The notes beneath the pieces are model-generated. The model did no database searches, had not been told where the DNA came from, and saw nothing but the letters and a program-made list of their open reading frames with translations. A stretch of 22,607 nucleotides of DNA from positions 1 to 22,607 of the forward strand of contig JBOEGA010000169.1 of assembly GCA_050633205.1 (NCBI GenBank), given 5' to 3'. The DNA is from CBDHHC01 sp050633205 (lineage in GTDB: Bacteria > Pseudomonadota > Alphaproteobacteria > Rhizobiales > CBDHHC01). Shown piece by piece: positions 7,855 to 15,765 of this stretch (position 1 is the stretch's first letter; every line of letters starts with the position of its first letter). The translations under genes were made by a program, and so were the position numbers.

Positions 7855-9154
7855 GCGTCAGCACAAAGCAGGAAGTTCTTTCTCAACAATGTTACGTCAT
7901 GTTCCGGTAAATCTCAGAGCGCGCAGAAGCCTTCTTATTGTTATTGCTGCGGTTATTATATTTATGACTGTATGGGCGGAGGTGCCTTTTGTTCTGGCGT
8001 CCTGCGGTTACGCAGTTATTTTTGCCGCTGCCGGGTTTTTACCCAGAAAGGGTATGTTGCGTCCGCTGGTTTCTATAACCAAAAGCCCCTCTCTGCAAAA
8101 AGTTGAAACTATCGAGTGCCAGTCAATAATTGATGTTATGCCGTTTCCTGCTCTTATGCTGAATGCTCATGGCAAGGTTCTTTATATGAACGAGAAGTCC
8201 AGAGAGATATTCAGTCCGGGGGCGCTACATCAGCATATTTCTTCCTTTATACGTGATCCGGATTTTCTTGATGCTATTAATCAGGTTCCGCGCAGGGACG
8301 CACCAATTGAAATTTATTATACAGAACGTGTTCCAGTTGAGCGAAAAATGAACGTCTCAATTGCCCGCTTTAAAGGGGCACGGCATAATATATGGATTCC
8401 TTCCATACTGGTTTCATTCCAGGATTTGACGGATCAGGGGCGTATTAATCAGATGAGGTCTGATTTTATTGCCAATGTGAGCCATGAACTCAGGACTCCT
8501 CTTGCTTCAGTGATGGGTTTTATTGATACGCTTCAGGGTTCAGCCCGCAATGACCCCAGTGTTCAGGATAAATTTTTCGGTATCATGCGGGATCAGGTTG
8601 AGAGAATGACCCGTCTGATTAATGATTTGCTGTCTTTGAGCAAGGTGGAAATGGATGTTCATATTCTTCCAAAAGACCGGGTAGATCTGGCTGAGGTTGT
8701 TGATTATGTGGTGGCAACGCTTCACCCACTGGCTGATGAGCTAAAAGTTGACCTGCAGGTCGAATCTGATCTGGAAGTTGCTGATATCAAAGGAACCCGT
8801 GACGAGATTATTCAACTTTTCCAGAACCTTATTCATAATGCTCTGAAGTATGGTGCTAGTGGTAGCAAGGTTACTGTTAATCTCACCAAGGAATCTGATC
8901 GCGTTAGCGGTAAAGATAATATTTCTGTAGCGGTGATAGACAGAGGGCCGGGTATTGCTGTCGAGCACCTGCCTCGTCTGACGGAACGTTTTTACAGGGT
9001 TGATGTGAAATCCAGCCGGGATAAAGGCGGAACAGGTCTGGGGCTTGCTATTGTTAAGCATATTATTACCCGACACAGGGGCGAGTTAAAAATCAAGTCA
9101 AAGCTCGGGGAAGGGTCTGTTTTTAAGGTGCTCATTCCTCAGTATGCAGAATAG
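7811..9154 (+). CDS. phoR: phosphate regulon sensor histidine kinase PhoR
   Basis: A 447-residue membrane kinase. Two adjacent hydrophobic segments (~39-56 and ~59-77) form a short hairpin with almost no periplasmic loop, as in other PhoR proteins. A PAS-like region spans ~100-205. The HisKA motif FIANVSHELRTPLAS has the phosphoacceptor His at 225. The ATPase domain shows the N box around N343 (NLIHNALKYG), G1 DRGPGIA (377-383) and G2 GGTGLGLAI (406-414). It should phosphorylate PhoB when phosphate is scarce. An in-frame TGA at 7802 makes ATG 7811 the first possible start; GGAG 10 nt before it is acceptable. It heads the pst-pho cluster, but 417 bp separate it from pstS, so pstS probably has its own promoter. 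Confidence 0.95.
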   Translation: MSNRKRYAVDLNWNKRQHKAGSSFSTMLRHVPVNLRARRSLLIVIAAVIIFMTVWAEVPFVLASCGYAVIFAAAGFLPRKGMLRPLVSITKSPSLQKVETIECQSIIDVMPFPALMLNAHGKVLYMNEKSREIFSPGALHQHISSFIRDPDFLDAINQVPRRDAPIEIYYTERVPVERKMNVSIARFKGARHNIWIPSILVSFQDLTDQGRINQMRSDFIANVSHELRTPLASVMGFIDTLQGSARNDPSVQDKFFGIMRDQVERMTRLINDLLSLSKVEMDVHILPKDRVDLAEVVDYVVATLHPLADELKVDLQVESDLEVADIKGTRDEIIQLFQNLIHNALKYGASGSKVTVNLTKESDRVSGKDNISVAVIDRGPGIAVEHLPRLTERFYRVDVKSSRDKGGTGLGLAIVKHIITRHRGELKIKSKLGEGSVFKVLIPQYAE

Positions 9155-9450
9155 GCGGGGGCTGCTTCCCGCAATTTGAGCAGGGAGATTTTTTGATAGC
9201 TTCAGGTGTTTTTTATAGTTAATTTTTTCTTTTTTTGTCAGTTTTCCGGCATATCTGTCTGTTTGTGACAAAAGTCTGTGGCTGGCAATCGCTTTTATTT
9301 TTTTTCTAATGCACTGATTCAAAAGCCTAATATTCATGTTTTTGCAGATAGTTACTTTCTTTTACTAAAGTCTAATCTCCTCCTGTTTGCATGTTAATTT
9401 TACAAAATATTACGTGTTCTCATAAATGATAATAAAATCAATACTTTAAT

Positions 9451-9468
9451 CTGTCACATTGGCGTTAT
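9451..9468 (+). promoter_or_regulatory. Pho-box-like PhoB binding site upstream of pstS
   Basis: CTGTCAC (9451-9457) is a consensus-like PhoB half-site. Eleven bases downstream, GCGTTAT (9462-9468) matches the half-site at 4 of 7 positions, giving the expected 7+4+7 layout. A -10-like TAAAAC (9479-9484) lies about 10 bp further on. Only one half is strong, so the assignment rests largely on its place ahead of pstS in a cluster encoding PhoB. Confidence 0.45.
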
Positions 9469-9477
9469 GCAATGAGC

Positions 9478-9536
9478 TTAAAACAGTTGTCAGGCAGGTT
9501 GGTTCTTAGCGAAGAACTAAGGCGGGCCTGTTTTAA
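9478..9536 (+). promoter_or_regulatory. structured leader with alternative pairings upstream of pstS
   Basis: A central 9-bp stem, TTGGTTCTT (9499-9507) with AAGAACTAA (9512-9520), closes a tetraloop AGCG and contains one G-T wobble. Around it two outer pairings are possible: TTAAAACAG (9478-9486) with CTGTTTTAA (9528-9536), or CAGGC (9491-9495) with GCCTG (9526-9530). They share bases 9528-9530 and so exclude each other. In the second form TTTT follows the stem, as in a weak terminator. The pairings are seen; the function is inferred. Confidence 0.5.
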
Positions 9537-9571
9537 ATCTCCGTGTCCAAAACTCTCTAAGGGAGAATCCA

Positions 9572-10714
9572 GTGAGGATTAAACTAATTGCACTAACAGC
9601 TGCTGTTGCTGTTACGGGTCTTGTTACAAGCGGCTCTGCATTTGCTCGTGACCAGATTAACGTTGTCGGTTCATCGACTGTATTTCCTTTCTCTACAACT
9701 GTAGCTGAAAAATTCGGTTCAAAAGGCAAGTTCAAAACACCTAAAGTTGAGTCTACCGGTTCAGGCGGTGGATTGAAGCTTTTCTGTAAAGGTATTGGCA
9801 AAAACCATCCTGATATTACAAATGCTTCTCGCCGTATCAAAAAAAGCGAATTCGATAAATGTCAAAAAGCAGGCGTTAAAGACATCGTAGAAGTTGTTGT
9901 TGGTTTTGACGGTATCGTTGTTGCCAACTCTAAAAAAGCAGTTGATTTCAAGCTTACTCGTGAGCAGCTTTATCTTGCTCTTGCAGCTCTAGTTCCTGGT
10001 AAAGACGGCAAACTTGTTGCTAACCCTTACAAAAAATGGTCTGAAATTGATCCTTCTCTTCCTGCACAGAAGATTGAAGTTCTAGGCCCACCTCCAACCT
10101 CTGGTACACGTGACGCATTTGAAGAGCTTGCTCTTGGTGGCGGCGCTAAAAAGATTGCTTGGCTGAAAGAACTTCGTGGCCTTAAAGCTGGCGACAAGAA
10201 AATCGAAGAGCTTGCTAAAAAGCATGCAATTCCTGCAAAGCTTCTTGTTAAAAAAGGCAAGCCTGCCAAAGGTAAAGACATTTTCAAGAAGATTGCTTAC
10301 CACATTCGTGAAGATGGTGCTTACATTGAAGCTGGTGAAAACGACAACCTGATCGTTTCAAAGCTTGAGAAAAACACTAACGCTCTTGGCGTATTTGGTT
10401 TCTCTTTCCTTGACCAGAACAAAGACAAGCTAAAAGGTTCTGTTGTTGACGGCGACGCTCCTACTTTTGAAAACATTGCTGCTGGCAAATATAAAGTATC
10501 ACGCTCTCTTTTCTTCTATGTGAAGAAAGCTCATGTTGGCGTTATTCCTGGCATCAAAGAATTCGTAGGTGAGTTTGTTTCTGAAGCTGCATCTGGCGAC
10601 GAAGGATACCTTGTTTCAAAAGGTCTTATCCCTCTTCCTGCCGAGAAGCATAAAGCTAATGCTACAGACGCTACGGCTCTTAAAGTTATGACTGGAGAAG
10701 AAAAGCTTAAATAA
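9572..10714 (+). CDS. pstS: phosphate ABC transporter substrate-binding protein PstS
   Basis: A 380-residue periplasmic phosphate-binding protein. The GTG start at 9572 has GGGAG just upstream. Residues 1-26 form a Sec signal peptide ending AFA before RDQ, with no lipobox. Phosphate-contacting motifs are GSSTVFPF (33-40), STGSGGG (61-67) and TSGTRDAF (176-183). It is longer than the ~346-residue E. coli protein; a Lys-rich stretch at ~187-240 accounts for some of this. Codon use differs from neighbouring genes: CTT, GCT, AAA and GGT dominate and CTG is scarce, as expected for a gene expressed at very high level during phosphate starvation. A hairpin built on two AAGCTT copies (10703-10718) spans the stop codon. 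Confidence 0.96.
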   Translation: MRIKLIALTAAVAVTGLVTSGSAFARDQINVVGSSTVFPFSTTVAEKFGSKGKFKTPKVESTGSGGGLKLFCKGIGKNHPDITNASRRIKKSEFDKCQKAGVKDIVEVVVGFDGIVVANSKKAVDFKLTREQLYLALAALVPGKDGKLVANPYKKWSEIDPSLPAQKIEVLGPPPTSGTRDAFEELALGGGAKKIAWLKELRGLKAGDKKIEELAKKHAIPAKLLVKKGKPAKGKDIFKKIAYHIREDGAYIEAGENDNLIVSKLEKNTNALGVFGFSFLDQNKDKLKGSVVDGDAPTFENIAAGKYKVSRSLFFYVKKAHVGVIPGIKEFVGEFVSEAASGDEGYLVSKGLIPLPAEKHKANATDATALKVMTGEEKLK

Positions 10715-10731
10715 GCTTCTCTGAGAATATG

Positions 10732-10762
10732 GGAGGTGCAGCATTTTGCTGCGCTTCCTTTT
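10732..10762 (+). terminator. intrinsic-terminator-like hairpin between pstS and pstC
   Basis: GGAGGTGCAGC (10732-10742) pairs with GCTGCGCTTCC (10748-10758) in an 11-bp stem with two G-T wobbles and the loop ATTTT, followed directly by TTTT and a U/G-rich stretch. It lies 17 bp after the pstS stop. It would let most transcripts end after pstS while some read on into pstC, giving the binding protein in excess over the permease. Confidence 0.65.
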
Positions 10763-10790
10763 GTGTATTGTATTTCTGTTCAGATTTAAA

Positions 10791-10828
10791 GCAGAGTCAG
10801 CAATTCAGGAACTCTGCCGGCGCAGAGT
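10791..10828 (+). promoter_or_regulatory. two mutually exclusive hairpins in the pstC leader
   Basis: GCAGAGT occurs at 10791-10797 and again at 10822-10828, and its exact complement ACTCTGC sits between them at 10811-10817. The middle strand can pair with the first copy (13-nt loop) or with the second (tetraloop CGGC), both as perfect 7-bp stems. The second stem ends 6 nt before the pstC Shine-Dalgarno AAAGGG. No T-tract follows, so translation or RNA processing is a likelier target than termination. Confidence 0.5.
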
Positions 10829-10850
10829 AACAATAAAGGGCTTTATAAAA

Positions 10851-12242
10851 ATGATCTGGTATGCTGCGCTTATATTATTAGCAATCACCCTTATTTCATT
10901 TTATGCAAGCGGCTATCGTGCAATTAAAACTGTGGGTGGTCGTACAGAGGAACTTCACTCTCTTCCTTCATATCATGGTCTGTATGCTGCGTTTCTGACA
11001 GTGTTTGTCGGCTTTGGAATTTTATTTGCAGCGAATACCGGTTTAAAATATTTTTCCGAAGGTATTTCATACAAATCCCTACCCGAAGCCATTAAGAAGC
11101 TCGACAAGATCAAGCAGGATCACTTTATTGATCAGGCTAAAAAAATTGCAGCAGGGGAAGGCAGATTTGTTGCCAAGGCTGAAACTGAAGAGCTTCAGGC
11201 TGCCAGGCAGAAGCTTGCAGATGACTATAATGCTGAAAAGCAGTCCAGAGAAGTTATTGCTACTGTTCTGGCGTTTTTGAGTGCGCTGACTGTATTCTTT
11301 ATTACCTTTATCAGAATTTCACCAAACAGCAGGGCGCGTAACCGTTCGGAGACAATCATTTATGTGTTGTTACTGGCGTGCGCGATTGTCGCTATTCTGA
11401 CGACGGTTGGGATCCTGGGCTCTCTGATTACAGAGACATACAAGTTCTTTGCCCATGTTCCGATTTACAAGTTTCTGTTTGGTACGAAATGGTCACCGCT
11501 TCAGGGAGTATTTGAAGGCAAGGTTGATGAGAACTTTGTTGGGGCAATTCCACTGTTTGCTGGTACTTTTATGATTGCTCTGATCGCAATGCTGGTGGCT
11601 GTTCCGATTGGTCTGATGGCGGCTATTTACCTGTCAGACTATGCAAGTCAAAGAGTGCGGACATGGTGTAAGCCAATTCTGGAAATTCTGGCTGGTATTC
11701 CGACAGTTGTGTATGGATTTTTTGCAGCGATAACTGTTGCGCCATTTATCAGGTCAATTGGCGAGAGCATGGGAATGGATGTTTCATCCGAGAGTGTTCT
11801 GGTTGCAGGGCTTGTGATGGGGATTATGATTATTCCATTTATTTCGTCTCTTTCTGATGATGTTATCAGTGCTGTTCCCAATGCACTGCGTGATGGTTCC
11901 TACGGAATTGGAGCGACGAAAGCAGAAACAATTACCAAGGTTGTTTTACCTGCTGCCCTGCCGGGGATTGTATCGGCAGTATTGCTCGGGTTTTCACGTG
12001 CTGTTGGGGAAACAATGATTGTAGTAATGGCGGCGGGTACAGGACCGAACCTGACCTGGAATCCACTCGAAGCCATGACTACGGTGACTGTACAGATTGT
12101 TACTCTGATTACGGGTGATGCAGAGGCAGAAACTGCTGCTGGTCCTGCGTTTGCTCTGGGGTTCACTCTGTTAGCTATAACTTTGATGTTTAATATTGTG
12201 GCGTTGCGTATCGTGCAAAAATACCGCCAGAGGTATGAGTAA
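10851..12242 (+). CDS. pstC: phosphate ABC transporter permease PstC
   Basis: A 463-residue inner-membrane permease. I chose ATG 10851, with AAAGGG 10 nt upstream. A longer frame from TTG 10746 would begin inside the terminator hairpin and add an N-terminus unlike the family. Residues 1-~170 carry three hydrophobic segments with a charged, probably helical loop between the second and third (~72-138), as in the long alphaproteobacterial PstC. The remainder is a standard permease domain. The EAA-type loop RDGSYGIGATKAETITKVVL, which contacts PstB, lies in the C-terminal third. PstC and PstA together form the phosphate channel. pstA starts 11 nt after the stop. Confidence 0.95.
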   Translation: MIWYAALILLAITLISFYASGYRAIKTVGGRTEELHSLPSYHGLYAAFLTVFVGFGILFAANTGLKYFSEGISYKSLPEAIKKLDKIKQDHFIDQAKKIAAGEGRFVAKAETEELQAARQKLADDYNAEKQSREVIATVLAFLSALTVFFITFIRISPNSRARNRSETIIYVLLLACAIVAILTTVGILGSLITETYKFFAHVPIYKFLFGTKWSPLQGVFEGKVDENFVGAIPLFAGTFMIALIAMLVAVPIGLMAAIYLSDYASQRVRTWCKPILEILAGIPTVVYGFFAAITVAPFIRSIGESMGMDVSSESVLVAGLVMGIMIIPFISSLSDDVISAVPNALRDGSYGIGATKAETITKVVLPAALPGIVSAVLLGFSRAVGETMIVVMAAGTGPNLTWNPLEAMTTVTVQIVTLITGDAEAETAAGPAFALGFTLLAITLMFNIVALRIVQKYRQRYE

Positions 12243-12253
12243 GGAATAAGAAA

Positions 12254-14095
12254 ATGGTAGAGATTACCGATAAAACAAGTATTCATACTTCCGAAGCCGC
12301 AAATAAAAGACTGGCTAAACGCTATGCTTTTGAGGCCCGGTTCAAGTTTTTTGGTATGCTTTCTGTGACGTTGGCAATACTGGCTCTTGTTGTTCTGCTA
12401 TGGACAGTTTTTGGCAAGGCCGCAGGTGTTATAAAGGAAAGTTACATTGCGCTGGATGTAACATTTGAAGAATCCAAAGTAGACCCTGAAGGGAAAAGAG
12501 ATCCTGATCATATGGGACAGCAGGATCTGGACATACTCTGGAAAAAAGCATTGCGAGCTGCTTTCCCAAATATAAAAAGTCGTTCAGATAAGAATGACCT
12601 TTATACACTTCTTAGTAATGCCGCCGGACTTGAACTTAGAAAAGCAGCAATTGCTGATACGTCTCTGGTGGGTAAAACTATCCGTTTTGAATTACTGGCT
12701 GATGATGAAGTTGACCTGTATCTTAAGGGGTATTCCGGAAAGGTACTGGCAAAAGAAATTTCAGGAACAGCATCTCCGAGTGAAGTAGAAGATGGTGTGA
12801 AGATTGATGTTGAAAAGAAGATTTTTGGAGATGTTCTTGAAGCAATTAAAACTTCTCTGATCAGCAGGGCTGATATTCTGATCAGACAATCCAAGCGTCA
12901 GCTTAATGCCGTTCAGGTGTATAATGCTGAATTGAAGGGGCTTCAGGCTTCACTGGAGAAAGCAGAAGCCGGAAGCGAAGTCAGAACTAAAATTGAAGCC
13001 AGAATATCTGAAGTGCAGTCTAAACTGGATAGTGCAGTTTCCCAGAAGGATAATCTTCTTGCACGAGCCAAGGCACTTAAGGATAAAGCAAATTCTCCAG
13101 ATCAAAAGGGTGAGTTGACCAGTGAGCTTTTGAGTGTGCTGGTTTATATCAATGGTGGTGTTGTTAAAGCCAAAACGGTTACTCCAACATCTATTACCGG
13201 AGATGTACTGTTTCCATTGTCTTCAATGGATACTGCACCAGACGGAAAATGGGGAGTAAAGCTCAACCTTCTTCCTGAAGATTCAAGGAAGATTACAGAC
13301 AAGAAAATTGTCTGGATTGAAAAGTTAAAGAGTGAGGGACGGGCATCAACTGTATACAGTTCGCGTTTCTTTACAGGAACTGATTCACGTGAACCTGAAC
13401 GGGCGGGTGTCTGGAATGCAGTAGTCGGAAGCTTCTGGACGATGCTTGTAACTCTTATTCTGGCCTTTCCGATCGGAGTGCTGGCTGCGATTTATCTGGA
13501 AGAGTTTGCGCCGAAAAGTGGTTTCTTTGGAAAATATGTTGTCGGGTTTATAGAGGTTAATATTAATAATCTGGCTGCGGTTCCTTCAATCATTTTCGGC
13601 TTGCTTGGGCTGGCAGTTTTTCTTGCGGTTATGCCTGATTTGAGATCTGCTCCGCTGATTGGTGGTATTGTGCTTGCTCTTATGACATTGCCAACAATTA
13701 TTATATCTGCACGTGCCGCAATTAAAGCAGTGCCGCCTTCAATAAGAGAGGCTGCTCTGGGAGTTGGGGCTTCTAAAAATCAGGCGATATTCCACCATGT
13801 TCTACCGTTGGCCATGCCTGGTATTCTGACTGGAACAATTATTGGTATGGCACAGGCACTTGGTGAGACAGCTCCGCTTCTTCTTATCGGTATGGTTGCG
13901 TTTATCAAGGATATTCCTGGCAGTGTTCTGGAGCCTGCTACTGTATTGCCTGTCCAGATTTTCAGATGGGCTGATTTTCCTGAACGTGCATTTGAATTGA
14001 AGACAGCAGCTGCAATTGTTGTCCTGCTTCTGTTCCTTGTCGCTATGAATGCTATAGCGATATTTCTGAGACAAAAATTTGAACGTAAGTGGTAA
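12254..14095 (+). CDS. pstA: phosphate ABC transporter permease PstA with enlarged periplasmic domain
   Basis: A 613-residue inner-membrane permease. TM1 lies at ~32-53. A large periplasmic part follows that begins and ends like the DUF3333 region of alphaproteobacterial PstA (ALDVTFEES..DPEGKRDPD near 67; ITDKKIVWIEKLKSEGR near 347). The permease domain spans ~388-606, with the EAA loop REAALGVGASKNQAIFHHVL at 498-517. From memory, family members with DUF3333 run about 420-450 residues, so ~160-180 extra residues sit near 160-345. They include a Lys/Glu/Gln-rich stretch (~205-280) with heptad-like spacing, probably a coiled coil. Reading frame and composition continue smoothly, so this is not a frameshift. 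AAGGA overlaps the pstC stop and serves as its ribosome binding site. Confidence 0.94.
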   Translation: MVEITDKTSIHTSEAANKRLAKRYAFEARFKFFGMLSVTLAILALVVLLWTVFGKAAGVIKESYIALDVTFEESKVDPEGKRDPDHMGQQDLDILWKKALRAAFPNIKSRSDKNDLYTLLSNAAGLELRKAAIADTSLVGKTIRFELLADDEVDLYLKGYSGKVLAKEISGTASPSEVEDGVKIDVEKKIFGDVLEAIKTSLISRADILIRQSKRQLNAVQVYNAELKGLQASLEKAEAGSEVRTKIEARISEVQSKLDSAVSQKDNLLARAKALKDKANSPDQKGELTSELLSVLVYINGGVVKAKTVTPTSITGDVLFPLSSMDTAPDGKWGVKLNLLPEDSRKITDKKIVWIEKLKSEGRASTVYSSRFFTGTDSREPERAGVWNAVVGSFWTMLVTLILAFPIGVLAAIYLEEFAPKSGFFGKYVVGFIEVNINNLAAVPSIIFGLLGLAVFLAVMPDLRSAPLIGGIVLALMTLPTIIISARAAIKAVPPSIREAALGVGASKNQAIFHHVLPLAMPGILTGTIIGMAQALGETAPLLLIGMVAFIKDIPGSVLEPATVLPVQIFRWADFPERAFELKTAAAIVVLLLFLVAMNAIAIFLRQKFERKW

Positions 14096-14122
14096 GAGAT
14101 TGATATAAAGGATACGCCAAAG

Positions 14123-14950
14123 ATGAAAACTATGGTCGATCAAGAACAACAAGAGCTATCTGATGTATCAGCGAAAGTTGTCAGTGGACGTAATGCATTG
14201 AAGATGACTGCAAGAGATGCCTGTGTTTACTACGGTGAAAAACAGGCACTGTATAATGTTAATCTGGATATTGCTGACAAGAGTGTTACGGCTCTTATCG
14301 GGCCTTCCGGGTGTGGCAAATCTACGTTTCTGCGTTGTCTGAACCGTATGAATGATACGATTGATATTTGCCGGGTAGAAGGTGATATCAGGCTTCAGGA
14401 TCAGAATATATACGATAAAAGGATAGATCCCGTTCAGTTGCGTGCCAGAGTCGGGATGGTATTTCAGAAGCCAAACCCTTTTCCAAAGTCTATATTTGAT
14501 AATATTGCATATGGGCCGCGTATCCACGGGCTGGCTTCAGGCAAAACGGATCTGGAAGAGATTGTTATCAGCAGCCTTCGCAAGGCGGGCTTGTTTGAGG
14601 AAGTTAAAGATCGTCTTCACGAGCCGGGAACAGGATTGTCCGGAGGTCAACAGCAAAGACTTTGTATTGCCCGTGCCATTGCTGTGAGCCCTGAAGTTAT
14701 TCTTATGGATGAGCCCTGTTCGGCTCTGGATCCGATTGCGACTGCCAGAATTGAAGAGCTTATCGATGAATTGAAGGAAAACTTCTGTATTGTTATTGTA
14801 ACACACTCAATGCAGCAGGCTGCACGTGTTTCCCAAAGGACTGCATTTTTTCATCTGGGACAGCTTGTTGAAGAGGGTGACACTGACCAAATCTTTACAA
14901 AACCCCAGGACCAGAGAACTCAGGACTATATTACTGGTCGCTTCGGGTGA
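14123..14950 (+). CDS. pstB: phosphate ABC transporter ATP-binding protein PstB
   Basis: A 275-residue cytoplasmic ATPase that powers PstCA. Walker A is GPSGCGKST (60-68), the Q-loop glutamine is Q115, the signature is LSGGQ (172-176), Walker B ILMDEP (193-198), and the switch histidine is H228 (VTHSM). The NRMND segment (74-78) just after Walker A is typical of PstB. The first ~25 residues are a variable extension; ATG 14132 is an alternative start. AAAGGA lies 10 nt before ATG 14123. The gene follows pstA by 27 bp. Confidence 0.97.
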   Translation: MKTMVDQEQQELSDVSAKVVSGRNALKMTARDACVYYGEKQALYNVNLDIADKSVTALIGPSGCGKSTFLRCLNRMNDTIDICRVEGDIRLQDQNIYDKRIDPVQLRARVGMVFQKPNPFPKSIFDNIAYGPRIHGLASGKTDLEEIVISSLRKAGLFEEVKDRLHEPGTGLSGGQQQRLCIARAIAVSPEVILMDEPCSALDPIATARIEELIDELKENFCIVIVTHSMQQAARVSQRTAFFHLGQLVEEGDTDQIFTKPQDQRTQDYITGRFG

Positions 14951-15017
14951 TTTATTTTAGCTGTGTGTCCCACGTTAATCAGAACCGAGGGTTCAAGAAA
15001 ACAGGTTTTAGTTTCAT

Positions 15018-15731
15018 ATGGAAAACGAACATATTGTAAAGTCATATCAGGATGAGCTTAATCAACTGGATAGCAATATTGCCAAGATGGGAGGGCTGGC
15101 TGAACGCCTTCTTGGAAATGCAATTGATGCTATGGAAAAGCGTGATCCGGATCTTGCGTCAGCAACTATTGAGAGTGACAAGGAAATTGACAAGCTTGAA
15201 CGTGCGATAGAAGAGCAGGTTGTCAGTATCATTGCAAGGCGCCAGCCTATGGCTCAGGACCTGAGGCAGATTATTACTGTTCTAAGACTTTCTGCAGGTC
15301 TGGAGCGTGTTGGTGACCTGGGCAAGAATATCGCGAAAAGAGCTTATGCGATTGCAGGTGAGACATATCCCAAGCAGCTTATTGTAGGCTTTAAGCATAT
15401 GGGTGAGCTTGCCTTATCCCAGTTAAAAGAAGTTCTGGATGCTTATTCTCAAAGGGATGCCGACAAGGCTATGAAGGCATGGCGTGGAGATGAGGAAGTT
15501 GATGCAATGTACAACTCTCTCTTTCGTGAACTCCTGACATATATGATGGAAGACCCCCGTAATATCGGGCTGTGTACGCATTTTCTGTTTGGTGCAAAAA
15601 GCATTGAGAGAATTGGAGACCATGCAACAAATATTGCAGAGAATGTTTATTTTCTGGTGCATGGAGAAGAGGTTTCTGATGAGAGACCTAAAGGTGATAA
15701 CACCAGTATGACACTTATGAAAACTGAGTAA
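15018..15731 (+). CDS. phoU: phosphate signalling protein PhoU
   Basis: A 237-residue all-helical protein with two PhoU repeats. Each has the metal-binding ExxxD pattern: GLERVGDLGKNIAKRA (E96, D100) and SIERIGDHATNIAENVY (E197, D201). PhoU joins the Pst transporter to PhoR and keeps the regulon silent when phosphate is plentiful. It lies 67 bp after pstB and 34 bp before phoB. The ribosome binding site is weak (AGG about 12 nt from the ATG), so it may be made in modest amounts. Confidence 0.96.
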   Translation: MENEHIVKSYQDELNQLDSNIAKMGGLAERLLGNAIDAMEKRDPDLASATIESDKEIDKLERAIEEQVVSIIARRQPMAQDLRQIITVLRLSAGLERVGDLGKNIAKRAYAIAGETYPKQLIVGFKHMGELALSQLKEVLDAYSQRDADKAMKAWRGDEEVDAMYNSLFRELLTYMMEDPRNIGLCTHFLFGAKSIERIGDHATNIAENVYFLVHGEEVSDERPKGDNTSMTLMKTE

Positions 15732-15765
15732 CTGGTTTTATAGACTAACGTTAGATAGGTATAAA

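Larger units (their letters stand above)
9155..9571 (+). other. phoR-pstS intergenic region (417 bp)
   Basis: There is no credible gene here. A weak stem GCGGG/CCCGC (9155-9172) follows the phoR stop without a proper T-tract. The stretch 9195-9440 is very A/T-rich and I recognise nothing in it. The last ~120 bp hold the Pho-box-like site and the structured pstS leader listed separately. The SD of pstS can fold into a small hairpin (CTCTC 9553-9557 with GGGAG 9561-9565). Confidence 0.6.

Noticed and set aside
9250..9275. A second Pho box in the phoR-pstS gap (CTGTCTG...TGTGACA)
   Set aside because: The half-sites are in the wrong relative orientation and spacing for a PhoB direct repeat.
9098..9337. 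A 79-codon minus-strand frame after phoR
   Set aside because: It overlaps the phoR 3' end and A/T-rich intergenic DNA, has no ribosome binding site, and matches no domain.
10746..10850. N-terminal extension of pstC from TTG 10746
   Set aside because: The TTG lies within the loop/arm of a terminator hairpin, the added residues do not look like PstC, and ATG 10851 has its own ribosome binding site.
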